64,000 nt of DNA. It comes from Thiomargarita sp. (GTDB lineage Bacteria > Pseudomonadota > Gammaproteobacteria > Beggiatoales > Beggiatoaceae). The notes beneath the pieces are model-generated. The model searched no databases, was not told where the DNA came from, and saw only the letters and a program-made list of their open reading frames with translations. Below, piece by piece: positions 47,687 to 55,793 of this stretch (its first letter is position 1; the number at the start of each line of letters is the position of its first letter). The translations under genes were made by a program, and so were the position numbers. The stretch lies in contig DYNP01000004.1 in the NCBI GenBank assembly GCA_020721005.1, positions 188,652 through 252,651 on the forward strand. The letters run 5' to 3'.

Positions 47687-48025
47687 CTATCCGTTCACAG
47701 GACGAGGCGCATGAATCAAACAATCTTTTTTCGGACACACTCGGGCACAAGACGTACAACCAATACAATCCATGGCACCGACAATCGCCATCACCTTGGC
47801 ATCGCTGCCATCTTCCTCATCAAAATCATCATCATCATCCAAATCATCGTCATCCTCCTCCATATCATCCATCAATCCTTCGGGCCGATCAATCAATTCA
47901 AACACTTGGCGTGGACATACCTTATAACAACGCCCACATCCAATACATGTTTTCTGATTGACTTCAATCACAAATTCCGGTACCCATTGCTTGCCCCCTC
48001 TAGTGAGGCCAATGATATTTTCCAT
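47687..48025 (-). CDS. fdxB: Nif-specific ferredoxin III (2[4Fe-4S])
   Basis: The 112-residue product has two [4Fe-4S] motifs, CIGCGRCYKVCP and CIGCTSCARVCPKKDC. The start MENIIGLTRGGKQWVPEFV is typical of ferredoxin III (FdxB) of nif clusters. Between the clusters is an acidic block of about 25 residues with 18 Asp/Glu (DDMEEDDDDLDDDDDFDEED). Acidic inserts occur in this family; this one seems long. The protein is a candidate electron donor for nitrogenase or FeMo-co assembly. It lies 101 bases after the NifX-associated gene. Confidence 0.94.
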   Translation of the reverse strand: MENIIGLTRGGKQWVPEFVIEVNQKTCIGCGRCYKVCPRQVFELIDRPEGLMDDMEEDDDDLDDDDDFDEEDGSDAKVMAIVGAMDCIGCTSCARVCPKKDCLIHAPRPVNG

Positions 48026-48126
48026 CTTAAGTCATCCTCAAATTGCCATCATTTATCGTTCAATATCTACGGGGCAGCCACCATGAGCGATCCCCACCAT
48101 CAATATCAATATTCCCATTCACCATT

Positions 48127-48585
48127 TCATAACTTGGCCACCTCTGGATAATTTTGAATCAAAGTCAAAGCTTGTTTAACCAACTTCTCAGATTCAGTGG
48201 ACATTTTTTCCAAACTCTTAAACCCAAAACGATGAGCATCCCGTAAAGTTTTATCCACTACCACCAATTTTCCTACTAAAATCAAAACCCTACCAAAACC
48301 TTCATGAGACAAATTGATTAGGGGAACCGCCATCAATTGTGACTCTTTTTCAATCGAAGCAGATAACGCATTATAATAGGTCCTAATCCGAGACAAAGTT
48401 TTTTCATCCAAATTGGCAATAATCGCAATTTCCTTTTTACGCTCCGGACTCAATAGGAAGGGGGCTAACAATTCCAAAGGAGAACGTTTTTCCTGAGTTC
48501 CATAAGTATCCAATGCCCTTAACTGCTTGAGCATCTCCTGAAAAAACTCAGTTTTCAATAACATATCTTCAGTCACAGTGTCCAT
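48127..48585 (-). CDS. NifX-associated nitrogen fixation protein (DUF269 family)
   Basis: The 152-residue product (FFQEMLKQLRALDTYGTQE...) contains EKTLSRIRTYYNALSASIEK, the NLSHEGFGRVLILVGKLVVV block and a helical end. These features match the NifX-associated (DUF269) family found next to nifX in many diazotrophs. It is cytoplasmic; its exact role in cofactor assembly is not settled. It follows nifX with a 259-base gap that holds a CCTCCTT/AAGGAGG hairpin near 48652-48671 and nothing else that I recognise. Confidence 0.9.
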   Translation of the reverse strand: MDTVTEDMLLKTEFFQEMLKQLRALDTYGTQEKRSPLELLAPFLLSPERKKEIAIIANLDEKTLSRIRTYYNALSASIEKESQLMAVPLINLSHEGFGRVLILVGKLVVVDKTLRDAHRFGFKSLEKMSTESEKLVKQALTLIQNYPEVAKL

Positions 48586-48844
48586 TTTATAATCTCCAAA
48601 ATCTCAAATCACTAAAAAAAATTCTCGTTGCCTAAATCACCCCCCACCCCTCCTTGAACAGAAGGAGGAGAGAATACAAATCATTCGCCCTTACTTTTTC
48701 TTACCAAAGAGGGGAAAATATAAACCAATTTCCCCTCCTTAACAGAAGAAAGTAGGGAATAGGTTATTGGGCAACGAGAAAAAGATGACACAACAGACAG
48801 AGATGAAATGATAAGATAGTACCAGCAACGTATACCACTCACTT

Positions 48845-49312
48845 TTACTCATTCCAACCTTCTGTCTCCATCTTATCAAACCGAGTTTCATTATCTTGAA
48901 CAGATTTGGCAGGGATTTTTAACCCCCATTTCATTTCGCCCTTTTCCAATTCTCGCTGTAACTCCTTGATCAACTGAGAGATAAATTGAGAGGGACCGAC
49001 CTTAATTGGCTGAATGCCCTTTGTTGCCAATTGACGAATGGCAGAAGCACCCACAGCCTGACAATACACAATGGCACAGCCAGTTAATGCCTGTAACTTA
49101 TTGATTAATTTATCTTCCTGCCCATCCTGAACCTGGGATTCAAATTCCAGCACTTCAACCAAATTGGCTTGTTGGGGACTGATTTCATAAATGACAAAAC
49201 CCTCAGCCGATCCAAAATGTTGATTGACTTGTTGCCGATCATTGCTGGCAAAAGCAACTCGTAAAATGGGGCTCAAATTTTCAGTTTCCCGCTGAGTGGT
49301 GAAATTTTCCAT
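48845..49312 (-). CDS. nifX: Nitrogenase FeMo-cofactor carrier/assembly protein NifX
   Basis: From ATG 49312 (an AGG purine site precedes it and it starts 7 bases after the nifN stop) the product has 155 residues; the open frame extends upstream into nifN, which I reject. RVAFASNDRQQVNQHFGSAEGFVIYEI and GCAIVYCQAVGASAIRQLATKGIQPIKV are the dinitrogenase iron-molybdenum cofactor-binding domain of NifX/NifY proteins. NifX holds NifB-co/VK-cluster intermediates between NifB and NifEN. Its position after nifN is the usual one. Confidence 0.93.
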   Translation of the reverse strand: MENFTTQRETENLSPILRVAFASNDRQQVNQHFGSAEGFVIYEISPQQANLVEVLEFESQVQDGQEDKLINKLQALTGCAIVYCQAVGASAIRQLATKGIQPIKVGPSQFISQLIKELQRELEKGEMKWGLKIPAKSVQDNETRFDKMETEGWNE

Positions 49313-49319
49313 GGCTGAT

Positions 49320-50726
49320 TTACCTGGGATGAGCCGCAAATGTCTGCGCAGTCGCATAAGCAGCCTCCTTAAAATGAGACTCTATTTTCTGTCCGTACAT
49401 TGAGTAGTAAGGAGGCAGGGCGTGTTGATGGGACTCAATCAAGTTGGCCAGATCAAACAGAGTTTGGCGAGTGCCTTTATAGCCTATCCAAGTTCTCTGA
49501 TAGCCACCAATGAGATCAAATTGGGGAAAGCCAGCTCGTAGTAGAGGAATTCCCAAGGCATCGGCAGAGTCGACGGCATGAGAATTGCTGATCAACAGTT
49601 GCGGAGATTGCAGTTGACAACGGTCTTCTAAGTCCTCTAAGTCCCCAATTTTGATCTGGGAAGCGGGTATTTTTTCCAAAATGGGAGAATGGGTGGAGGT
49701 GACTGCCACCACAATTTCAGCTCCCACTTCTTTGAGGAGTTGACTGAAGCTGTACAAGTCATCCGGGTCTAAAGCTAAGGCGACTTGGGCATGACTGAGC
49801 ATAAAGTGAGTGTCCAATAGGGTATCTTGTAACTGGGCGCGTTGTCTAGCAAATTTGAGGGGAATGGGTCGGTCAGCTAGAGTTTGTAGAGTCATGAGCA
49901 GTTGGTCAAATGCTTGCAGTCCCATGAGACTGTTAAATCGGTAATCAGGTACCCCAGTGCGTTGATACAAGAGGTCAGCTGCCTTGGTCAGAGCATGGCC
50001 GATGACCAGAGTGGCTTTGGCTTGGCCCAGTTTTTCAAAAATGGACACTGGACTGCCCCCAATGCTGGTGGGGCAAAAATCCAGTGTTGTCAAATGACCA
50101 TCTAGGGAATCTGAAATGTCTGGAATAACCACGGGGTCTAAATCAAAGGTTTCGAGAGTCTCTTTTAAGAATTCAATGTCGCCGGGAGTGAGAAAGGCGG
50201 GGACTAAGATATTGATTTGTCGAGAGGTTGTGGGTGTCCATTGGGTTTGGGGCACCAAATGTTCAATGAGAGCGGTAACCGCAAGGGCAAATCCACTTTC
50301 AAAACTGCCCACAAAGTCGGGAGCTTTGATGGGAATGATTTTAAGGGCATGGTAATCGGGATGAGCAGTGCGGAATTCATTGATATTTCTTTGAATATCG
50401 GACCCTTGAGTTTCACTTAAGGCGGTGGTAATCAGTCCTATCAAATGGGGTTTGGCTTTTTCAGCCAAAGTTTTGAGTGCTTCCACTACATTCTCATCCG
50501 CCCCCATGATGGTGGTGACTTGGTCCATCGCTGTGGTTTGTAAGGGGATGGGTTCTCGAAAGTGTTGGATGAGAAAAATTTTGCCAAAGGCAGTGCATCC
50601 TTGGGAACCGTGGAGCAGGGGTATGCTGCCTTGAATTCCCAATACTGCTAAACAGGCGCCAATCGGTTGGCTGGATTTTAAAGGTTTGACGGACATTGCC
50701 TTTTGACGTTTAACAATCTCACCCAT
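49320..50726 (-). CDS. nifN: Nitrogenase FeMo-cofactor scaffold protein NifN
   Basis: The 468-residue product starts MGEIVKRQKAMSVKPLKSSQPIGACLAVLGI and contains LHGSQGCTAFGKIFLIQHFREPIPLQTTAM and a DENVVEALKTL helix, the standard NifN start with the cluster-ligand cysteine in GSQGC. NifN pairs with NifE to form the scaffold on which FeMo-co is matured. nifE, normally just upstream, is absent here, so it must be elsewhere. Expression is predicted from the sigma-54 promoter at 50774-50789 with a NifA site at 50833-50848. Confidence 0.95.
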   Translation of the reverse strand: MGEIVKRQKAMSVKPLKSSQPIGACLAVLGIQGSIPLLHGSQGCTAFGKIFLIQHFREPIPLQTTAMDQVTTIMGADENVVEALKTLAEKAKPHLIGLITTALSETQGSDIQRNINEFRTAHPDYHALKIIPIKAPDFVGSFESGFALAVTALIEHLVPQTQWTPTTSRQINILVPAFLTPGDIEFLKETLETFDLDPVVIPDISDSLDGHLTTLDFCPTSIGGSPVSIFEKLGQAKATLVIGHALTKAADLLYQRTGVPDYRFNSLMGLQAFDQLLMTLQTLADRPIPLKFARQRAQLQDTLLDTHFMLSHAQVALALDPDDLYSFSQLLKEVGAEIVVAVTSTHSPILEKIPASQIKIGDLEDLEDRCQLQSPQLLISNSHAVDSADALGIPLLRAGFPQFDLIGGYQRTWIGYKGTRQTLFDLANLIESHQHALPPYYSMYGQKIESHFKEAAYATAQTFAAHPR

Positions 50727-50773
50727 AAGTGTGTTCCCATAATGATATAACAGTAACCAATGGTTAGGGGGTA

Positions 50774-50789
50774 AGCAATGGATATACCA
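50774..50789 (-). promoter_or_regulatory. Sigma-54 (-24/-12) promoter of nifN
   Basis: On the minus strand the sequence TGGTATATCCATTGCT has GG and GC with the exact spacing of the -24/-12 consensus (TGGCAC-N5-TTGC). The start would fall near 50764, about 38 bases before the nifN ATG. Confidence 0.8.
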
Positions 50790-50832
50790 ATCTCTAACAG
50801 TTTAATTTGGTTGAATTTTTGGAGATTTGTTT

Positions 50833-50848
50833 TGTAAGGAATGTGACA
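50833..50848. promoter_or_regulatory. NifA-type upstream activator site TGT-N10-ACA
   Basis: TGTAAGGAATGTGACA matches TGT-N10-ACA exactly and lies roughly 70-85 bases upstream of the predicted nifN start, a usual distance for NifA enhancer binding. Confidence 0.7.
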
Positions 50849-51020
50849 ATGGGTTCTACAAAATGGAGATTTGTGACAGTTGCGAAGGGAGAACGAGGTA
50901 TGGATCGGGTGTTTTATTTGGAGGAGTTATGTTATAATCTTAAAATTGTAAGCAGCAAGTGTGAATAAACATTCATTGAGTGTGGGTAAACAGTTTATAA
51001 GTGTCACAGGAGGTTTAATT

Positions 51021-51752
51021 ATGTTGGTGGATCTGGGTATTATCTTGATAGGTTATTTGGGAATTCGTTTATATAAGGGTTATCAAGGTCGGCCATTGTT
51101 AACTCAAGATTTGGGAAAAGAGCATCAAAAATTGTTGGAGGGACCGGTTGAACAACAGAGGTCTTATCATCGTTATCTTACAGTCAGTATGATAACCACC
51201 GGAGTGGCAATGGTTCGGAGTTTTTATCCTCCCTTGGCTTTAATCAACTTGGGACTGTTAACTTATGCGATTTTTCCAGTGTTGCGGGAAATGGAGAATT
51301 CTTTATTCGTGAAGGGTAAGGTGGATGGTTATGTGGTGTATGGAGGTCTCGAATTGGTTACTGTGGGGTTTGGGCGGTATTTTCTTGCCAGTTTAGGCAC
51401 TTTGTTATTTAATAGTACTCGAGTTTTGGCTAATGATGTGCAGGAGCAATCGAGGAAAATCTTAAGTCATGTGTTTGTTGAGCAACAGTTGCCTACCCAT
51501 GTTTGGGTTTTGCAGGAGAATAAAGTGGAAGTGGAGATTCCATTTGAGGAATTGGCAATTCATGATGTGGTTGTGATAAAAGCAGGGGAAATTGTGCCAG
51601 TAAATGGGACTGTTGTGGAGGGGCAGGCGGTAGTCAATCAATATTTTTTGACTGGCGAGGGGAATACTTTGGAAAAAGTCAAAGGGGATAAGGTATTTGC
51701 TTCTACAGTAATAGTAAATGGAGGTTTGTATTTGGATTATCAGGGAAAATAA
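51021..51752 (+). CDS. P-type ATPase N-terminal fragment (membrane helices plus actuator domain)
   Basis: From ATG 51021, preceded by an AGGAGG ribosome site 7 bases away (which decides against the GTG at 50961), the product has 243 residues. Hydrophobic helices near 1-20 and 60-140 precede an actuator-like domain: IHDVVVIKAGEIVPVNGTVVEGQAVVNQYFLTGEGNTLEKVKGDKVFAST, with the TGE loop of P1B-type metal ATPases. The phosphorylation (DKTGT) and nucleotide domains are absent and a stop follows directly. It is either a truncated gene or a stand-alone protein; I see no downstream remnant of the missing half. It is divergent from nifN. Confidence 0.75.
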   Translation: MLVDLGIILIGYLGIRLYKGYQGRPLLTQDLGKEHQKLLEGPVEQQRSYHRYLTVSMITTGVAMVRSFYPPLALINLGLLTYAIFPVLREMENSLFVKGKVDGYVVYGGLELVTVGFGRYFLASLGTLLFNSTRVLANDVQEQSRKILSHVFVEQQLPTHVWVLQENKVEVEIPFEELAIHDVVVIKAGEIVPVNGTVVEGQAVVNQYFLTGEGNTLEKVKGDKVFASTVIVNGGLYLDYQGK

Positions 51753-51850
51753 GTGAGGTTGATTTTTTTAGTTCCCACGCTCTGTATGGGAATGAGAAAT
51801 AGGTCGTTTTTCCAAATCCAGTGATAGTGTGTTGGCTGTCAGGGATAAAA

Positions 51851-51877
51851 AAAGCGATACCCTTAAAAGGTACCGCT
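51851..51877 (-). terminator. Rho-independent terminator (minus strand)
   Basis: On the minus strand, AGCGGTACC pairs with GGTATCGCT (one mismatch) and is followed by seven T. It lies 240 bases past the OmpA-like gene end; the stretch 51,878-52,115 holds nothing else that I recognise. Confidence 0.65.
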
Positions 51878-52115
51878 AAACACCAGTGGTTTGTTGGTCA
51901 AAATCTGTGGTTATTTTGGGGATAGAAGTGGCATTGGGAATGTAGTGAGGATGAGGCAAAAAAAAGATGTTCCCCTTCCCCTTTGAAAACCAGTTGGCTT
52001 TTACCCGTTGTTTTTGAAGGAAAGGGAGCGCCTTTCATTCAATAAATAAATCGTTATGGGTTATGCGTTTCCGGCTTTAAAAGGTTGGGAACATCATCAA
52101 TTAAACATGGCTCAA

Positions 52116-53102
52116 TTAAGGTTGGGTTCTTTGGACTTGTTCTTGTCCATAAACAAGTACCTCCACGCGGCGACATCTGGCATGCCAATCTTTTTCACTT
52201 TCTCCCGGCAGACGTTCGACGAGACGACTTTCACCCATACCTATAGAAGTGATCTTACCCGCTGGGACCCCCTGATTCAGGAGATGATCAAAGACTGCTT
52301 TGGCCCGTTGTTCAGAGAGTTTCTGATTATAAGCGTCTTTGCCCACCGGATCGGTATGACCAATCACTTCAATTCTGGTCCAGTTTTGCAGTCTATTGAT
52401 TTCTGCCAGTAAATTGTCGATTTCTTGTCGACCTTCAGGCTTGAGAATAGCTTTGTTGAAGTCGAAAAGAGTCTTGGCATTCATGGTTTTGTCAATGAGT
52501 TTAGTTTCTACTTCACTGCAACCATCTGCTCTCACTTTAGTACCAGTAGCCGTATTCGGGCAAGCGTCTTTACAATCGGGCACTCCATCTGCATCAGTGT
52601 CTGGTACACAACCGTCAGTGTTCACGCAGTCGTGTTTGGCACAATTGGGGGGTTGAATTTCGTATTCAGCAGAGGTACCCGGACATTGGTCGCGGAAATC
52701 AGGTACGCTGTCACCATCAGTATCAATGGGGCAACCGATTTTGTCGCAGGCCCGCTGGGGTTTACGATTTTTGGGATTGCGCGGAGGTTCCTTGTCATCA
52801 TACACTCCTTGAGCAATTTCTTCTGGAGTATTATCGGGGCACTGATCCTCATTGTCCGGAACTCCGTCCTTGTCTCTATCCATAATATCTCCGCATTCCT
52901 CAAAAAGGCGAGGCGGTTGATTGGGTGTATTTGGGGTATACACGCATTCATTGGGTCTGACAGTTTTGACGGGCTGTCCTTGAGAATCTAAAAGACGATG
53001 AGTTTGTATGTCCTCGGCGGCTAAAACTGAAGCAATTGCCGTAGAAAGCAGTGTCCCTGTGACTACTCCTATTAAAATTTTACGACCAGAGCTATCAAAC
53101 AT
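52116..53102 (-). CDS. OmpA-family outer-membrane protein with thrombospondin type 3 repeats
   Basis: The 328-residue product has a signal peptide (ILIGVVTGTLLSTAIASVLAAED). Residues about 70-195 carry calcium-binding TSP3 repeats of the DxDxDGVPDxxDxCP type (DRDKDGVPDNEDQCPD, DTDGDSVPDFRDQCPG, DTDADGVPDCKDACPN). The C-terminal OmpA/MotB domain has IEVIGHTDPVGKDAYNQKLSEQRAKAV, the peptidoglycan-binding signature. There is no beta-barrel, so it is a periplasmic or lipid-associated anchor protein like other OmpA-TSP3 proteins. A -10-like TATAAT lies on the minus strand at 53131-53136, and an AAGGAA ribosome site precedes the ATG. Confidence 0.92.
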   Translation of the reverse strand: MFDSSGRKILIGVVTGTLLSTAIASVLAAEDIQTHRLLDSQGQPVKTVRPNECVYTPNTPNQPPRLFEECGDIMDRDKDGVPDNEDQCPDNTPEEIAQGVYDDKEPPRNPKNRKPQRACDKIGCPIDTDGDSVPDFRDQCPGTSAEYEIQPPNCAKHDCVNTDGCVPDTDADGVPDCKDACPNTATGTKVRADGCSEVETKLIDKTMNAKTLFDFNKAILKPEGRQEIDNLLAEINRLQNWTRIEVIGHTDPVGKDAYNQKLSEQRAKAVFDHLLNQGVPAGKITSIGMGESRLVERLPGESEKDWHARCRRVEVLVYGQEQVQRTQP

Positions 53103-53130
53103 GGATAGATTCCTTTGCTGTAGGGTGACA

Positions 53131-53136
53131 ATTATA
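53131..53136 (-). promoter_or_regulatory. -10-like box upstream of the OmpA-like gene
   Basis: TATAAT on the minus strand, about 29 bases before the ATG; no convincing -35 box. The rest of 53,103-53,507 is AT-rich and holds no gene that I can support. Confidence 0.4.
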
Positions 53137-53507
53137 AACGTTTAAATAACCAAATACCACTGGATGAGTTGACTTTGATAGATTACCTGGTAACAGAAAA
53201 AAGTCAATTTTGTCGCAATTTTACCACAATTTGAACTATGGGTTGGCAAATTACGTCAGATTATTATTTTGTTAGCCACTTGAAAAGGCTGAGCAAGCCT
53301 AACTTTTCGTTAATTAAGTATGATTTATCTGCTACACTGTGGGTAAATATTACAACATGTGGAATTCTAACAACATACTGACAGAGAATCAAGCCAATTA
53401 TTTAATCCAGCATTGGGGTAAAAATCAGGTGTTTTAGGCGGGTAACTAAAGGGGGAGGAGGGGCAGATTTAATAATGCCTTGGGAAGTGGGATTATACAG
53501 AAAATAG

Positions 53508-53545
53508 CCAAAAAGGGAGGTGATCACAATAACTTCCCTTTTTGG
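53508..53545. terminator. Hairpin downstream of glutaredoxin gene
   Basis: CCAAAAAGGGA-type and TTCCCTTTTTGG arms pair almost perfectly (53508-53519 with 53533-53544) just past the end of grxC on the minus strand. The T content is inside the stem rather than after it. Confidence 0.55.
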
Positions 53546-53563
53546 CGAAGAACAACAGTAGGG

Positions 53564-53821
53564 TTAATTATCTTTTAATAGAGGATCCAAACCGCCGTCA
53601 CTGTTCAGTTCGGCTAAATCATCAAATCCCCCAATGTGACGACTTCCAATGAAGATTTGTGGGACGGTCCGTCTTCCCGTCTTTGCGATCATCTCTTGTA
53701 CCTGCTCTGGATGTTCGTCAACTAAAATTTTATTGACTTGTACTCCCTTTTGACTTAATAACCGCTCTGCTTTAAGGCAATAAGGACAGGATCGAGTACT
53801 GTACATACGCACTTCTGGCAT
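53564..53821 (-). CDS. grxC: Glutaredoxin 3
   Basis: The 85-residue product has the CPYC active site (RSCPYCLKAERLL), the TVPQIFI cis-proline loop and GGFDDLAEL, all standard for class I glutaredoxins. The length equals E. coli GrxC. It reduces disulfides with glutathione in the cytoplasm. A GAGC-type weak ribosome site lies upstream. A hairpin terminator follows it. Confidence 0.96.
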   Translation of the reverse strand: MPEVRMYSTRSCPYCLKAERLLSQKGVQVNKILVDEHPEQVQEMIAKTGRRTVPQIFIGSRHIGGFDDLAELNSDGGLDPLLKDN

Positions 53822-53923
53822 AGTTTCAAGCTCCTAATGAAGCAGTCACGAATAAATGACTCTATTTTCTAAATGCTGATCACAGCCAATTCCCGCTTAC
53901 GCGGGAAATAGACAGAGGCTCAA

Positions 53924-54133
53924 TTAAGCCTTCACCCAGTTGGCAAAATTATCTTTGGTACGCTTAGAACCATCGGCGTAACCAGCTTCATACGCTTCTG
54001 TTAAACGTTGCTCTTCCAGCATTGGGTTTTCTAAATATCCGGCTACCCAACCTAAGATATAGTCCCGATCGGCCCGCATTTTCTCCATTTCGGTCACTGC
54101 GCTATAGTAAAAAGAATGATCCAAACGATCCAT
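53924..54133 (-). CDS. Small conserved protein of unknown function
   Basis: From the ATG at 54133, which has a strong AAGGAGG ribosome site 6 bases upstream, the product has 69 residues (MDRLDHSFYYSAVTEMEKMR...). Longer upstream readings of the frame give hydrophobic, cysteine-rich residues without a start signal and are rejected. The protein is hydrophilic; the GWVAGYLENPMLEEQRLTE and AYEAGYADG segments look conserved in design, but I do not know the family. It follows tadA on the same strand with a 146-base gap. Confidence 0.7.
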   Translation of the reverse strand: MDRLDHSFYYSAVTEMEKMRADRDYILGWVAGYLENPMLEEQRLTEAYEAGYADGSKRTKDNFANWVKA

Positions 54134-54279
54134 GAATACCTCCTTTAGGTAAATTAATAAAAAAACCAAACGATGATGAATGGGTAAACAACCGTTATTC
54201 TTGATCAAACAACAAGGCCCAATCATAACACAGTAACAACAATTTTCTAAGAGTCGATAATACCAAAAAATAACCAAGC

Positions 54280-54762
54280 TCACCTGACTTGGTGTCGATG
54301 CCGACGAGGTTTAAAAAAGTCACTCAACTGCCCAGCACATTCCTCCTTCAACACACCACCTTGACACTCTATAAAATGAGTATGCCGGGTATCCCGTAAA
54401 ATATCAAAACGACTGTCTACGGCGCCAGCTTTGGCATCATACGCCCCAAACACAAGACGTTTAATCCGTGCATGCAACAATGCCCCAACACACATGATAC
54501 AAGGCTCCAAGGTTACGTACAACGTCGTATCTAATAACCGATAATTCCCCAATTGTTTAGCCGCCTCCCGCAAAGCAATCACTTCTGCATGAGCGGTTGG
54601 ATCACACTGACTGATCGATTGATTCCAACCCTGACCTACGCAACGACTGCCCTGCACCAATAGCGCACCCACTGGCACCTCGCCCCGTTTTCCTGCCAAC
54701 TTCGCCAACTCCAAAGCCTGTCGCATCCACTGTTGATCCTCTTCCAAATACCCACTTAACAA
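54280..54762 (-). CDS. tadA: tRNA-specific adenosine deaminase
   Basis: The 160-residue product has the zinc-binding deaminase motifs HAEVIAL and LEPCIMCVGA, with the substrate-site QWMRQALELA start and the RLVFGAYDAKAGAVDS block of TadA. TadA converts the wobble adenosine of tRNA-Arg(ACG) to inosine. The TTG start (54762) is supported by a GAGGAG ribosome site 8 bases upstream; an ATG at 54726 is the alternative. Confidence 0.95.
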   Translation of the reverse strand: MLSGYLEEDQQWMRQALELAKLAGKRGEVPVGALLVQGSRCVGQGWNQSISQCDPTAHAEVIALREAAKQLGNYRLLDTTLYVTLEPCIMCVGALLHARIKRLVFGAYDAKAGAVDSRFDILRDTRHTHFIECQGGVLKEECAGQLSDFFKPRRHRHQVR

Positions 54763-54855
54763 ATGACTTGCTCCTCAAAATCCAGTATAATCAACCAAAC
54801 TTCCCACCCCTAACTTCAAAATTCCCTTCACCCCAAACTAACCTCATTGTAAACC

Positions 54856-55299
54856 ATGGAAGAACAAGAATTCAAACAAACCTATCACCTCCTCAATCCA
54901 ACCCCCTGTGTCTTTGAAAAAACAATCCTCAGTGGACGAGGTCGCTGTGCTGCCTGTCGACGTCTCTATCTCGCTGAACGGGAAGGCGTCCTCTGCGCCA
55001 CCTCTAACCCTATCCTCTGCGCCCAATTTCGAGCAGCCATCGCTCAAAATGCCCAATTCACCCTCAAATTAACCCATCTCTCCCACCCACTGCCTCACCC
55101 CAAAGAAATGAAACTCCAAGTTGGTGCTCTATTGGGACTGCAAACCCTGCTGCATCCAGAAACTGCTGAAACTTCCTACATTGACGATATTAAAACTCTG
55201 CTCACCTTGAGCTTGACCACCTTTGGCAGTCTTGAACAACTCCCCTATCAGGAACTTATCAAATTCATTCACCACTTCCAAATTCGCCCACGACACTGA
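54856..55299 (+). CDS. Hypothetical protein upstream of rlmH
   Basis: The 147-residue product has several cysteines early on (LNPTPCVFEKT, RCAACRRLYL, LCATSNPILC) that could bind metal or form a redox site. I do not recognise the family. It precedes rlmH by 25 bases on the same strand, consistent with a small operon. The long alternative start of rlmH would overlap it, but the rlmH start at 55325 does not. Function unknown. Confidence 0.65.
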   Translation: MEEQEFKQTYHLLNPTPCVFEKTILSGRGRCAACRRLYLAEREGVLCATSNPILCAQFRAAIAQNAQFTLKLTHLSHPLPHPKEMKLQVGALLGLQTLLHPETAETSYIDDIKTLLTLSLTTFGSLEQLPYQELIKFIHHFQIRPRH

Positions 55300-55324
55300 T
55301 TCCAATTACCTTAGAGAACATCAC

Positions 55325-55783
55325 ATGCACATTCACCTGATCTGCATTGGTCAACGCATGCCCACTTGGGTTAATGTGGGCTATCAAGAATATGCCAAAC
55401 GCCTAACTCACGACTATTCCCTGCATCTGACTGAAATTCCCTTGCGCAAACGCTCCAAATCATCCAATTTAGAACGTCTGCAACGTCAAGAAACTGAAGA
55501 CATGCTGGCCGCCATTCCCCCTCAATCCCACATCATTGCCTTGGACGAAAAAGGTCAACAATGGACCACCTCCCAACTTAGCCAACACCTATTTCGACAC
55601 TCCCAATTGGCACTGCTAGTTGGGGGACCCGAGGGACTCAGCCCTCCCTGCTTACAAAAAGCCCATCAACACTGGTCACTCTCTTCCCTCACTTTTCCCC
55701 ATTCCCTGGTGAGAATCATCGTTGCGGAACAAATTTATCGGGCTTGGACCCTTCTCACCCACCACCCCTATCATCGGGCATGA
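55325..55783 (+). CDS. rlmH: 23S rRNA (pseudouridine1915-N3)-methyltransferase
   Basis: From ATG 55325 the product has 152 residues, near the 155 of E. coli RlmH. MHIHLICIGQRMP, YAKRL, IALDEKGQQWTS-type and VGGPEGLSP motifs and LTFPHSLVRIIVAEQIYRAW identify the SPOUT-class enzyme, which methylates position 1915 in the decoding-site helix of 23S rRNA. The upstream extension to 55223 overlaps the previous gene and lacks the conserved start. Confidence 0.95.
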   Translation: MHIHLICIGQRMPTWVNVGYQEYAKRLTHDYSLHLTEIPLRKRSKSSNLERLQRQETEDMLAAIPPQSHIIALDEKGQQWTTSQLSQHLFRHSQLALLVGGPEGLSPPCLQKAHQHWSLSSLTFPHSLVRIIVAEQIYRAWTLLTHHPYHRA

Positions 55784-55793
55784 CCTCTGAACC

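Noticed and set aside
47384-48151. 255-codon plus-strand frame across the nif ferredoxin genes
   Set aside because: The composition (His/Thr/Ile-rich) is that of a shadow; the minus-strand frames carry clear ferredoxin motifs.
48586-48844. Second sigma-54 promoter between nifX and the NifX-associated gene
   Set aside because: A TTGC is present on the minus strand near 48,770, but the GG at the -24 spacing is missing.
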